Shown here: positions 55,313 through 63,185 of the stretch, in pieces
Layout: every line of letters starts with the position of its first letter
Numbering within the stretch: position 1 is the first letter of the stretch
Notes under the pieces: generated by a model
Told to the model about the DNA's origin: nothing
Databases searched by the model: none
What the model saw: only the letters and a program-made list of their open reading frames with translations
Program-made: the position numbers and the translations under genes
Source: JBBRHQ01 sp963725315
Lineage (GTDB): Bacteria > Actinomycetota > Thermoleophilia > Solirubrobacterales > 70-9
Direction of reading: 5' to 3'
Assembly (NCBI GenBank): GCA_963725315.1
Contig: CAVRYA010000005.1
Span: 124,001-188,000, forward strand
DNA: 64,000 bases

Positions 55313-56688
55313 GAGAGCACATCAGCATCGACGAGAAAACCCTCGAGTGGGTCGGAACCAGATTCCTCACCAGCGAGGTTCCCGACAACGAGTTCCCCGA
55401 CGCCGGGATGCCGGCGGTCGAGGCGATGCGACTGGTCGGCGAAGACCTGCTGCTGGAGGGCGAGCCGCAGCGAAACCTCGCCACCTTCGTCACCACCTGG
55501 ATGGAGCCCGAGGCTCAGCGGATCATCACCGAGAACCTCTATCGCAACTTCATCGACCACGCCGAGTACCCGATCTCGGCGGAGATCGAGCAGCGCTGCG
55601 TCCGCATGCTCGCCGATCTGTTTCACGCACCGGGCAAGACCACCGGCTGCGCCACCCAGGGGTCGTCGGAGGCGATCATGCTCGGGGCGCTCTCGCTGAA
55701 GTGGAAATGGCGCGAGCGACGCAAGGCCGCCGGCAAGTCGACCGATGCCCCGAACCTGGTCTTCGGCGGAGACGTGCACGTCGTCTGGGAGAAGTTCTGC
55801 CGCTACTTCGACGTCGAGCCGCGGATCGTCCCGCTGGCCGAAGGCAAGTACACGATCGGGCCCGAGGACGTCGAGCCCCACGTGGACGAGAACACGATCG
55901 GCGTGGCCGCCGTGCTCGGCACCACCTTCACGGGTCACGCCGACGACATCGTCGGCATCAACAAGATGCTCGTGACCCTGAAGAAGGAGAAGGACCTCGA
56001 CGTCCCCCTCCACATAGATGGCGCCAGCGGGGGCTTCGTCTGGCCCTTCCTCTATCCCGACTCCGAGTGGGACTTCCGCCTGGAGCAGGTGCGCTCGATC
56101 AACGCCTCGGGCCACAAGTTCGGCCTGGTCTACCCAGGGATCGGCTGGCTGATCTTCCGCGAGGAGTCAGACCTCGCCGAGGACCTCGTCTTCTACGAGA
56201 ACTATCTCGGCAAGACCGACGCCACATTCACGCTGAACTTCTCAACCGGCGCCTCGATGGTCCTCGCCCAGTACTACAACTTCGTGCGCCTCGGGCGGCC
56301 CGGCTACACCTACGTCATGCGGATGATGGAGGAGAACGCGAAGGCGCTCGCCGAGGACTTGAAGGGGACGGGAGCCTTCGAGCTGATCGGAGAGGATGAG
56401 GAGCAGCTTCCCCTGGTCGCCTTCAAGCTGGCCGAGCAGCGGCCCTATGACGAGTTCGACATCGCCTGGCAGCTTTCGGCGGAGCGCGGCTGGATGGTCC
56501 CCGCCTACACCCTCCCGCCCAACGCGCAGGACGTGAAGATCATGCGCGCCCTGGTCAAGGAGAACTTCAGCCGGGGACAGGTCACCCGTCTCGCAGGGGA
56601 TATCCAGCAGGCACTGAAGACGCTCGACGAGAAGGGTGGCGCTCATCCTGCCGAGCGCAAGCAGGTGAAGACGGGGACCGGCTACTGA
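55309..56688 (+). CDS. gadB: glutamate decarboxylase
   Basis: PLP-dependent decarboxylation of glutamate to GABA, consuming a proton. Motifs include ATQGSSEAIMLGAL, HIDGASGGFVWPF (PLP Asp) and the Schiff-base Lys in NASGHKFGLVYPG (about residue 269). The C-terminal region has GWMVPAYTLPPNAQD, and 459 residues is the usual length. The N-terminal 14 residues lack the acid-sensing helix of E. coli GadB. No glutamate/GABA antiporter is adjacent. The GTG start overlaps the upstream small gene by 4 nt. Confidence 0.94.
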   Translation: MREHISIDEKTLEWVGTRFLTSEVPDNEFPDAGMPAVEAMRLVGEDLLLEGEPQRNLATFVTTWMEPEAQRIITENLYRNFIDHAEYPISAEIEQRCVRMLADLFHAPGKTTGCATQGSSEAIMLGALSLKWKWRERRKAAGKSTDAPNLVFGGDVHVVWEKFCRYFDVEPRIVPLAEGKYTIGPEDVEPHVDENTIGVAAVLGTTFTGHADDIVGINKMLVTLKKEKDLDVPLHIDGASGGFVWPFLYPDSEWDFRLEQVRSINASGHKFGLVYPGIGWLIFREESDLAEDLVFYENYLGKTDATFTLNFSTGASMVLAQYYNFVRLGRPGYTYVMRMMEENAKALAEDLKGTGAFELIGEDEEQLPLVAFKLAEQRPYDEFDIAWQLSAERGWMVPAYTLPPNAQDVKIMRALVKENFSRGQVTRLAGDIQQALKTLDEKGGAHPAERKQVKTGTGY

Positions 56689-56743
56689 GGGCTCGTCGAG
56701 CCGGGGAGCCTGGCCGGACCGCCAGGCTCCCGACGTCCTCGAC

Positions 56744-57130
56744 TCAGGCCCTCGGCGCTGCCTCGTCTTCGGCGCCGTAGACGATGATCCCCCAGACGAC
56801 CCAGCAGCAGAGGAAGAAGATCCCCAGCGACCACCAGGGATTGTGGCCGTCTATCGACAGCAGGGCGCCAATCGCCCCGATGCTGCCGCCGATGATCCCG
56901 ATCACACGGCCGTAGGCGTTGCCGGCCATCAGCGAGAAACCCCCGGTCAGCTGGATCACCCCGAGGATGATCAGAACCCAACCCAGGGTGTTGAGGTTGG
57001 TGAGTATGTACCTGGTGCCGTTTGCGTAGTAGTTGGCGTCGTCAAGAGCGCCGATCCCGTAGATGATGTTGAGAGTGCCGATGATCAGCAGCATGATCGC
57101 TGCGAACACGACTCGGCCTGCACCTCGCAT
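56744..57130 (-). CDS. DUF7144-type four-TM membrane protein (copy 2)
   Basis: A 128-residue paralogue of the protein at 54630: VVFAAIMLLIIGTLNIIYGI, then GALDDANYYANG, LGWVLIILGVIQLTGGFSLM, VIGIIGGSIGAIGALLSI and a final WWSLGIFFLCCWVVWGIIVY helix. AAGGAGGCGG directly precedes the ATG. It is convergent with gadB and preceded at 98 nt by the shared palindrome. Confidence 0.8.
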   Translation of the reverse strand: MRGAGRVVFAAIMLLIIGTLNIIYGIGALDDANYYANGTRYILTNLNTLGWVLIILGVIQLTGGFSLMAGNAYGRVIGIIGGSIGAIGALLSIDGHNPWWSLGIFFLCCWVVWGIIVYGAEDEAAPRA

Positions 57131-57227
57131 ACCGCCTCCTTGTGTCGATTCGCCGCTATTCCGCGGCTAGCGCGCTGGCTTGAAACCAGCGTCGCGCGCC
57201 AATATAGGTCCCGGCCCGGAGCGGATC

Positions 57228-57246
57228 ACCACCCGGAACGGGTGAT
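57228..57246 (-). promoter_or_regulatory. 19-bp palindrome ATCACCCG-TTC-CGGGTGGT, 98 nt upstream of DUF7144 copy 2
   Basis: 8-3-8 inverted repeat, one mismatch, read on the strand of the downstream gene. Best-conserved member of the set. Confidence 0.6.
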
Positions 57247-57261
57247 TAGCCGATGCCGGGC

Positions 57262-57774
57262 TCAGCCCTCGGCAGCCATCGCGCCCGCCGCGATCAGGTC
57301 CGTGGGGTGGACCCACTCGTCGGCGAGGGGTATCCCGCCTGCTCGGAGGATCGCGTCGCGCAGCGGAATCGCCCAGCGATGCTCGATCAGCGCGATGCCG
57401 GCGGAGTCGCCCGGGGGAATCGCATCGGCGAGGTACCAGGCGTCGGCCTCACTGAAGGCGGCCCCGTCCTCCATCGCCTCGGCTCCGGCGAGCGCGCCGG
57501 CCTCGGCTCCCTCTTCGCCGGCCGCACCGAGGCCGAGCAACGCTCCCGCGATCGCACCGAACGCCATCGCCTCGTCCTGGGAGAGGTCGCTGTGCTCGAT
57601 CGCCGAGATGTTTCCGTCCTCGTCCTTGGTCACGAACAGGAGATCGACCAGGCGGACGATGTCGGCCTCGCGCAGGCGCCGCAGCTCCTCGAGGATCTCG
57701 CCTGAGAACTTGCCCTCGTGAAAGCCGACCACGAGCAGCTGGACCGGGCCCATTCCGTTTCCGTCTTCATTCAT
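57262..57774 (-). CDS. DUF6325/DUF1269-like protein
   Basis: A 170-residue protein. It starts GPVQLLVVGFHEGKFSGEIL, then ADIVRLVDLLFVTKDEDGNI. An acidic/alanine-rich middle (GALLGLGAAGEEGAEAGALA) and AGIALIEHRWAIPLRDAILR follow. ATG 57774 is 10 nt after the SHOCT-protein stop, so it is the second gene of that unit. Related proteins occur beside stress loci; no enzymatic motif is present. Confidence 0.72.
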   Translation of the reverse strand: MNEDGNGMGPVQLLVVGFHEGKFSGEILEELRRLREADIVRLVDLLFVTKDEDGNISAIEHSDLSQDEAMAFGAIAGALLGLGAAGEEGAEAGALAGAEAMEDGAAFSEADAWYLADAIPPGDSAGIALIEHRWAIPLRDAILRAGGIPLADEWVHPTDLIAAGAMAAEG

Positions 57775-57784
57775 CGTCGTCACC

Positions 57785-58097
57785 TCAGGATCCCGGGAGA
57801 AGCTTTGCCTTCTCCGCGTCGAACTGCTCCTGCGTGAGCACACCGCGAGTCGAGCAGGTCCTTGAGCTTCGTCAGAGCGTCTATCCGCTCGGTCTCGCTC
57901 ATCTCCTGGGCCGGAGGGGCGGCCTGCTGTGGCGCAGGCGCTTGCTGTGCCGGCGCCTGTTGCTCCTGCGTGGACTGAATCTGGGCATCCTGCTCGGCCT
58001 CGTGCTCGGACTTGCGCTGCATGTGCTTGCCGGCTGCGTAACCCGCGCCGCCGACCATGGCCGCACGGAGAAGTGGGCGTCGTCTCATCAAGGGCAT
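57785..58097 (-). CDS. SHOCT-domain protein with N-terminal TM, one frameshift
   Basis: A small protein: basic start (MPLMRRRPLLRAAMVGGAGY), a Gln/Pro/Ala-rich linker, then SETERIDALTKLKDLLDSG. Skipping one base near 57850 gives VLTQEQFDAEKAKLL, the complete SHOCT motif for oligomerisation. It ends at 57785. It precedes the DUF6325 gene by 10 nt. The palindrome at 58167 lies 70 nt upstream. A related N-terminus is found at 62359-62568. Confidence 0.72.
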
Positions 58098-58166
58098 CTG
58101 CCATTCCTTCCGCTGGGAGGATCTCTGGTCGCCGAACGGATCGAAACCTATCGTGGCCCGTGTTTC

Positions 58167-58185
58167 ATCGCGCGATCCGGGTGAA
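58167..58185 (-). promoter_or_regulatory. 19-bp palindrome-like site TTCACCCG-GAT-CGCGCGAT, 70 nt upstream of SHOCT gene
   Basis: Same first arm and spacing as the other four sites; the second arm has two mismatches. It lies between the divergent SHOCT and alkyltransferase-like genes. Confidence 0.45.
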
Positions 58186-58258
58186 ATGGCGCCCTGCGGG
58201 CTGGGGATCGCACGCTGGCCCGGTCGGTCGCCTTGGGGAGGTGCGGCAAGATCCAGGG

Positions 58259-58558
58259 ATGGCGGCCGGCGCCACCGACTCAGCCACGGCAAACGCGCAG
58301 CGGGTGCTCGCCCGCGCCCGCTCGATCCCCTCCGGCCGGGTCACCACCTACGGCGATCTCTCGCCGGGCGCTCCCCGCTACGCCGGCGCAGTCCTCTCCT
58401 CCTGCGAAGACCCGGACGTCCCCTGGCACCGGGTCGTGCGGGCGGACGGGTCGCTGGCCAAGGGGGGGCGCCAGCGCGACCTGCTGGAGGCCGAAGGAGT
58501 GCCCTTCAGGAGCCGGAGGGTGGACATGGATGAGGCCTGGTGGGAGCCTCAGGGGTGA
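58259..58558 (+). CDS. alkyltransferase-like protein (MGMT family, Cys replaced by Trp)
   Basis: A 99-residue single-domain protein with RARSIPSGRVTTYGDLS (DNA-binding helix) and PWHRVVRADGSLA. The P-C-H-R active site of O6-alkylguanine-DNA alkyltransferase reads P-W-H-R, so it cannot accept an alkyl group. It should bind alkylated DNA and flag it for nucleotide-excision repair, as in known ATL proteins. ATG 58259 gives the usual short N-terminus. It is divergent from the SHOCT gene. Confidence 0.85.
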   Translation: MAAGATDSATANAQRVLARARSIPSGRVTTYGDLSPGAPRYAGAVLSSCEDPDVPWHRVVRADGSLAKGGRQRDLLEAEGVPFRSRRVDMDEAWWEPQG

Positions 58559-58560
58559 GA

Positions 58561-58606
58561 TGGGCCGTGAAGGACTCGAACCTTCAACCTTGAGATTAAG
58601 TCCCTC
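58561..58606 (-). other. 3' half of a tRNA gene (remnant)
   Basis: The minus strand ends GAAGG-TTCGAGT-CCTTC, a perfect T arm, followed by acceptor strand ACGGCCC and discriminator A. A CTTAATC segment resembling an anticodon loop precedes it. The 5' acceptor strand GGGCCGT and a D arm are not found on that strand nearby, so this is not a complete tRNA. Such 3' ends are typical attachment-site duplicates left by integrated elements. It begins 2 nt after the alkyltransferase-like gene stop. Confidence 0.5.
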
Positions 58607-58851
58607 CGACCCCATTTCGGCCAGCGCCGGCACTCGGGACGATCGCCGCTTCTTCCTCTGGCTCGGGCGACGTTGAGGATTGGCGCTGGGAGGAGACCCG
58701 ACGAAGCTCAACTAGTCTCGCCCGCGGGTCCGTGCGCATCCTAATGAATATCGTGATGATCATGGCCTGAGAATTGACCTGATGCCCCATCGCCACAGCT
58801 GAGCCGAACAACTTCCAGTACACCCCGCGCCCGGATCTGACCGGCGTCGGG

Positions 58852-59211
58852 GTGCTGCTGTTTGCGGCCACCTGGTTGCTGGTGATCGGCCTGCTCAACC
58901 TCTTCTACGCGATCTCCGTGATCGCCGGCTCGAAGATCTTCATCACCACCGCGGGGTGGCTGGTCGGCGACGCGCGTCCCTGGGGCTGGTTGATGCTGAT
59001 CGTCGCGCTCCTGCAGCTGCTGGCCGCCGGCGGCATCCTCGCGGGCAGGCGGTGGGCGCTCTGGATCGCGGTCCTCTCCGTCTTCGGCCACATCGCTGCC
59101 TCAATCATGTTCCTCTCGGACTCGACCCTGCTGGGGATCCTGCTGCTCGGCCTTGACGTCACGGTGCTGGGCAGCCTGGCGATCCTGATGGAGGAGCGCG
59201 CGACGGCCTGA
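58852..59211 (+). CDS. DUF7144-type four-TM membrane protein (copy 3), N-terminus uncertain
   Basis: Four helices (FAATWLLVIGLLNLFYAISV, WGWLMLIVALLQLLAAGGIL, ALWIAVLSVFGHIAASIMFL, LLLGLDVTVLGSLAILM) match the copies at 54630 and 56744. The GTG at 58852 starts inside the first helix. The frame is open upstream from 58783 and encodes EPNNFQYTPRPDLTG, typical of these proteins, but no start codon is available, so a start or an indel upstream is missing. The stretch 58607-58782 shows nothing else. Confidence 0.72.
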   Translation: MLLFAATWLLVIGLLNLFYAISVIAGSKIFITTAGWLVGDARPWGWLMLIVALLQLLAAGGILAGRRWALWIAVLSVFGHIAASIMFLSDSTLLGILLLGLDVTVLGSLAILMEERATA

Positions 59212-59327
59212 TCGCTTTCCGCTCCACCGCTGTGACAGCTCGACATCGAACCCTCCCCGGGGGAGGGTGCAGGCGACGAAAGCGCCCCACGCGGGCTCGG
59301 GTTCACCCTGAGGGCTGGTCGGCCAGG

Positions 59328-60009
59328 TCAGCCGAGCAGCCCCACCAAGCCCCGCAGCACCAGGGCGGCACCCATCACCAGAGCGCCGATGAACAGGATC
59401 CGCCCCCCGTGGCGATTGAGCGCGTCCTTGAAGCGCTGCACCGCTTTGGGCGTCCAATCCGGCGCGAAGGTGTAGCCGAGCAGCGGGATCTCCAGCAGCG
59501 CCAGCATGATCAGGTTGAAGCCGACGACGCAGAGCACGGTCACGGTAGTGCTCAGGTCTTGCTTGGAGATCTCGCTCAGGCCGGCCAGGTAGGACGCGCC
59601 CGGGAGGGTAAGCAGGGCGCCGACGACGAAGGTGTCGCGGGCCCGGCCCTTGCTCATGGCCTGCTGCCAGCGCGGCGTCTTCTGGGGCTTGCTGGCCTTC
59701 TTTTCCCTACGGCGCTCGGCGTAGCGCGCGTGGCGGCCGGTGCCGATGACGAAGGCGACCACGAGAAGGATCAGCCCGAAGGCGATGTCCTCGGCCGGGC
59801 TGAGCGTGTTCTTCGTCGTGCTGACCGCACCTCGATCCCTGGAGCTCGAAGACGATCACCAGCCCGAGGGTGATGCTGGTCATGTAGGCGCCGAGCAGGT
59901 ATCCGAGCAGGAGCCGCTTAGGGCTCGGCAGCAGAAGCATCACCGTCGTCGCCGTCAGCAGGGTCGGGTTGAACGCAGCGGTCAGCGCGAAGACGAGGAC
60001 CTGGCTCAT
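59328..60009 (-). CDS. GAP-family membrane protein (copy 2), one frameshift
   Basis: Paralogue of the protein at 18532. It has LTAAFNPTLLTATTVMLLLP, RLLLGYLLGAYMTSITLGL, then after a break near 59830 VSTTKNTLSPAEDIAFGLIL, a basic loop (RRREKKASKPQKTPRWQQ) and LTLPGASYLAGLSEIS. The N-terminal part starts at ATG 60009. It is the last gene of the minus-strand run from 62897. The break is likely technical. Confidence 0.78.
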
Positions 60010-60117
60010 CGTCCGATCACCCTGGGCCCGGCCTCGAGCGGGCGCCTCAGTTCGATGGCCAGGCTCCGCTTCCGAGCAGCTCGGCCTCCGAGGACAGAAC
60101 TTCCGCCCTCGCGCACC

Positions 60118-60823
60118 TCACGGCTTGTAGTTGCTGTACGCGCCCCCGACCCGGTCGTAGGTGTTCCCGAGCTCGTCTTGGGTGATCTTGACCGCTCCGT
60201 TGTCCGGCGTGAGGACCAGGTCCTTGGTCGAGCACCGTGGTCCGGAAGCTCCAGCCCGGCGCGGGCTTCAGGCGGCCGCCGAGGTCCTTGAGGCTCTCGT
60301 AGGTCTGATTGGGGTCGACGATCAGGCTCGCGGACTTCATGCACCAGGTGTTGCCCTCCGGGTCGTCGAGCAGGAAGACCGGCGATCCCTTGTTGATGCC
60401 GATCTGGGTGTCGCGCTTGCCGTTGATCGGCTTGTAGGCGACGCTCTCGTGCTTTCGCATCTCCTTCGGCACGTCGAGCCACATCACCCACCGCGCCTTC
60501 AGACCGTTGAAGTCGCGCTCACCGCCGACCATCACCTCGACCCAGTCCACGCACCACAGCCGCGGACCGTTCTTGAACGCGCCGATCGTGTGGTACTCCT
60601 CGGTCAGGGCGTCGACATCGACCCCGTCGAGCATCTCCTGCGGGCAGGTATCCCCGGATCCGTTGGGGCTGTTGAGCCCGATCGTGTTGTAGATCCCGCC
60701 GACGAGCTTGAACACGTTGCCGCCGATCAGAAAGATCTCGGTGTACCGCTGCGTGCGAACGCCCTCGAAGCGCATCAGCTTCGCGCCGGCGTCGTCCTTG
60801 GGAAGTTTGGCCATCAGCTTCAT
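60118..60823 (-). CDS. hypothetical protein linked to DUF1254, one frameshift
   Basis: About 234 residues: EGVRTQRYTEIFLIGGNVFK, then GGIYNTIGLNSPNGSGDTCP, FNGLKARWVMWLDVPKEM, VFLLDDPEGNTWCMKSASLI. A break near 60228 leads to TVLDKDLVLTPDNGAVKITQ, ending DRVGGAYSNYKP at 60118. AGGAG precedes ATG 60823. No signal peptide or catalytic motif is evident. It follows the DUF1254 gene by 73 nt. I do not recognise the family. Confidence 0.6.
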
Positions 60824-60896
60824 TTGAATCTCCTTTGGGTCGACACGATTGGGTGCTTGGCCCAGCCGCAGACCAAGCCGAAGTGACGCGTCATGG

Positions 60897-62357
60897 TCAA
60901 CTCACCCGCTCGATCGGCGGGCACTCCCAGGTCGCGTCGATCACTTCAGGTCGTGGCCGATACAGACGCAAGATCGCGAACCACTCTCCTTCGGATGGGC
61001 TCGGAAGCCAGTTCGCAGCCTCATCACCCTCCGGGGTCTCGGCCTGGAGGTGGATCGTCAGACCCCCGTCGGGGTCCTTCTTCAATCCCGCGGTCCGGTC
61101 ACCGATCGAGTAGCGGTCGATCGGGTTGGCGACCAGGTTGAGGTCGGTGCCGTACATCCCCAGCGACCAGAACGAGTCGACCGGCGGCATGTTGTCGGCG
61201 TCGAAGTGGATCCGATAGCGATGCTCGGCCTTGTACTTCTCACCGTCGGCGTCGTTGAAGTTGACGAGATAGACGCCCTCGTCGGGGTCGTTGCACATGA
61301 TCCCGGCCATGGACTGATCGGCCGCGCGGAGCAGGAAGTCGTCGCCGTAGCGACCGATCTCGGGCGGCGGATAGCGCCAGCCGTGCACGATGTGCGCCCA
61401 GTCGCCGCTGAGGAACTGCTGCTTGAGCAGCGCCATCCCGATCAGCTCGGCACGGACCAGCCCTTGTTTGACGGCCTCGGGCTGTTCGTCGAGGTCGAGT
61501 CCGGGGCCGATGCCGACGTGCGCGAACTGCTCCATCAGGACCTCGTGGTGTGGCGGCGGAGGATTCTCCGCGAGCATCGCGTTGAGGGTCTTGAACGGGC
61601 CGATCGGATCATCCTCGGGCTCGATCGGCTCGAGGACGTCGCGATGGCCGGAGCGGTTGGGGTTCTGCTTGCCCCATTCGCTCAGCGGGGTCAGCAGGTA
61701 TTGCTCCTGGAGCTTCTTGACCTCGGCGACGTCGTCGGGATCGTTGTCGACGAGCGTCCTGCCCATCACCAGAACCGTCCGGCTGGGCGAATGAGCACGC
61801 GACTGGTCGACGTCGTCCGGGAGGTCGCCCTCCCAGCCGGGTCCGACGATCGCGAAGCTGCCGGCCTTGGAGCCGGTCGTCCGCTGGCCGATGTAGTCGA
61901 TGTTGTCCGACGAGACGCCCATCAGCTCGAACGTGAAGTACCGCTCACCCATGTCGGGATGCGAGAGGATGATCGGCTCCGGGCCGAGGTCCAGCCAGGC
62001 GATCGAGTAGAGCGTGTCGTTGTTCGGGCAGCCGCCGTCGCGATAGGTGGCGTCCATCAACTGCGAGGCGTGCCAGAACTCGTTCACCGCCGCGTATGGG
62101 ACGAACTTCGGGTTGCGCGGCTCGGTCACCCACTTGTGGCGTACCTGAGCGTTGTAGATGTAGGGGAAGCCGTAGATGAAGGCCTGCAGGCCGGCGCTGT
62201 AGGCAAATTCGCTGCGCCAGTCCTCGACCTCGCCGGTCAGCAGTGGGCGGACCGCCGACTGCAGCATCGGCTTCGCCTTGCCGAGCTTCTTCGCCTTCGA
62301 TACGGCCGACTTAGGCAGCTTCGCCAGGCCCGATATCTCCGATCGCACACCGCTCAT
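60897..62357 (-). CDS. DUF1254/DUF1214 domain protein
   Basis: An intact 486-residue protein. The DUF1254 half has YSAGLQAFIYGFPYIYNAQV and GGCPNNDTLYSIAWLDLGPE with GERYFTFELMGVSSDN. The DUF1214 half has MPPVDSFWSLGMYGTDLNLV, NPIDRYSIGDRTAGLKK and GGLTIHLQAETP. Unlike the copy at 48970 it has no signal peptide (start MSGVRSEISGLAKLPKS). Start ATG 62357 lies 2 nt after the preceding small gene. Members have been linked to lipid and xenobiotic loci, but no activity is established. Confidence 0.85.
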   Translation of the reverse strand: MSGVRSEISGLAKLPKSAVSKAKKLGKAKPMLQSAVRPLLTGEVEDWRSEFAYSAGLQAFIYGFPYIYNAQVRHKWVTEPRNPKFVPYAAVNEFWHASQLMDATYRDGGCPNNDTLYSIAWLDLGPEPIILSHPDMGERYFTFELMGVSSDNIDYIGQRTTGSKAGSFAIVGPGWEGDLPDDVDQSRAHSPSRTVLVMGRTLVDNDPDDVAEVKKLQEQYLLTPLSEWGKQNPNRSGHRDVLEPIEPEDDPIGPFKTLNAMLAENPPPPHHEVLMEQFAHVGIGPGLDLDEQPEAVKQGLVRAELIGMALLKQQFLSGDWAHIVHGWRYPPPEIGRYGDDFLLRAADQSMAGIMCNDPDEGVYLVNFNDADGEKYKAEHRYRIHFDADNMPPVDSFWSLGMYGTDLNLVANPIDRYSIGDRTAGLKKDPDGGLTIHLQAETPEGDEAANWLPSPSEGEWFAILRLYRPRPEVIDATWECPPIERVS

Positions 62358-62358
62358 C

Positions 62359-62568
62359 TCAGCCTCGATTCCTCTCTGTCTTCGACCCCACGGAGGGCGT
62401 CCTGTTTGAATCAGCTCGTTGCGCTCGCTCAGGACGTTCAGCTCGCTCGCCTCCACTTCGCCGGCGGGCGGCCGGCGACGCCCCCCGACGGCGCGTGCCC
62501 GCGGCGTATGCACCGCTGACGATCGCCACGGCGCGAAGCAGCGGCCGACGTCTTCTCACCAACGGCAC
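62359..62568 (-). CDS. small basic membrane-anchored protein (SHOCT-protein-like N-terminus)
   Basis: Begins VPLVRRRRPLLRAVAIVSGA, then YAAGTRRRG, closely matching the N-terminus of the SHOCT protein at 57785, and continues as a Ser/Arg/Glu-rich tail of 40 residues. GTG 62568 is supported by AGGAGG 6 nt upstream. Its start is 2 nt downstream of the CMD stop and it ends just before DUF1254. The SHOCT motif is absent, so a frameshift or loss is possible. Confidence 0.55.
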   Translation of the reverse strand: MPLVRRRRPLLRAVAIVSGAYAAGTRRRGASPAARRRSGGERAERPERAQRADSNRTPSVGSKTERNRG

Positions 62569-62569
62569 G

Positions 62570-62897
62570 TCATCCCTCCTGGCCCGCGATCTCCGGCAAC
62601 GACAAGCCCAGCGCGAGCATGAGCTCGGGGGCCGCGGCCACCGCCCTTGGGCCGCCCACCTGAGGTGCGACCGCCAGAAGGACCCCGAGGACGTCCTCCG
62701 GGGTGACAAGGTCCTGCTGCTGCGTCACCGATCTCCCGCGCAAACGACGCCGGCGGGGCGTCGAGGGCGATCAGCGCGGCGATTCTGACGAGCGCGAACA
62801 TCCTCGGATCGAGGCCGGCCCCGGCCAGCTGTTGCTCACGAGTTACCCCGAAGGCGCTCAGTGCTTCGTTGCTGCCGCCCGAGATACGCGCGAGCAT
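62570..62897 (-). CDS. carboxymuconolactone-decarboxylase-like (AhpD-fold) protein, one frameshift
   Basis: Contains RMFALVRIAALIALDAPPAS, the helix pair of the AhpD fold, and after a break near 62720 TPEDVLGVLLAVAPQVGGPR followed by AVAAAPELMLALGLSLPEIA. The family includes redox proteins with a CxxC pair; no such Cys pair is seen, so it is probably a non-redox member. ATG 62897 has AAGGAAG upstream. It opens the unit CMD, small basic protein, DUF1254, unknown, GAP. Confidence 0.68.
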
Positions 62898-63185
62898 GTC
62901 GTGGACTTCCTTAGCGATCACTGTCGCGAAGCCTCGCCGACCTTCACCGCACGAGTGCGACCCCACCGCGCATCCAAACCTCCGGTCGTCGCGGATTTGA
63001 CTTCAGCGGCGGCCACCATGCCAACCGCTGCCTGGAACCCGAGTCAACCGACCCGGCTGCAAGAGCGCATCGCACGAAAGGTGTGAGATGGTGCGCGGCT
63101 TGCAGGGCTCGTCGACGCCCTGCCTTTCGGGTCAGCGGCGAGACGCGGACTGTGGAAGGGTTACGGTCCGAAGGTTGCGATCCAA

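Noticed and set aside
58561..58606. A complete tRNA gene
   Set aside because: Only the T arm, acceptor 3' strand and part of an anticodon-like stem are present; no 5' acceptor strand or D arm.
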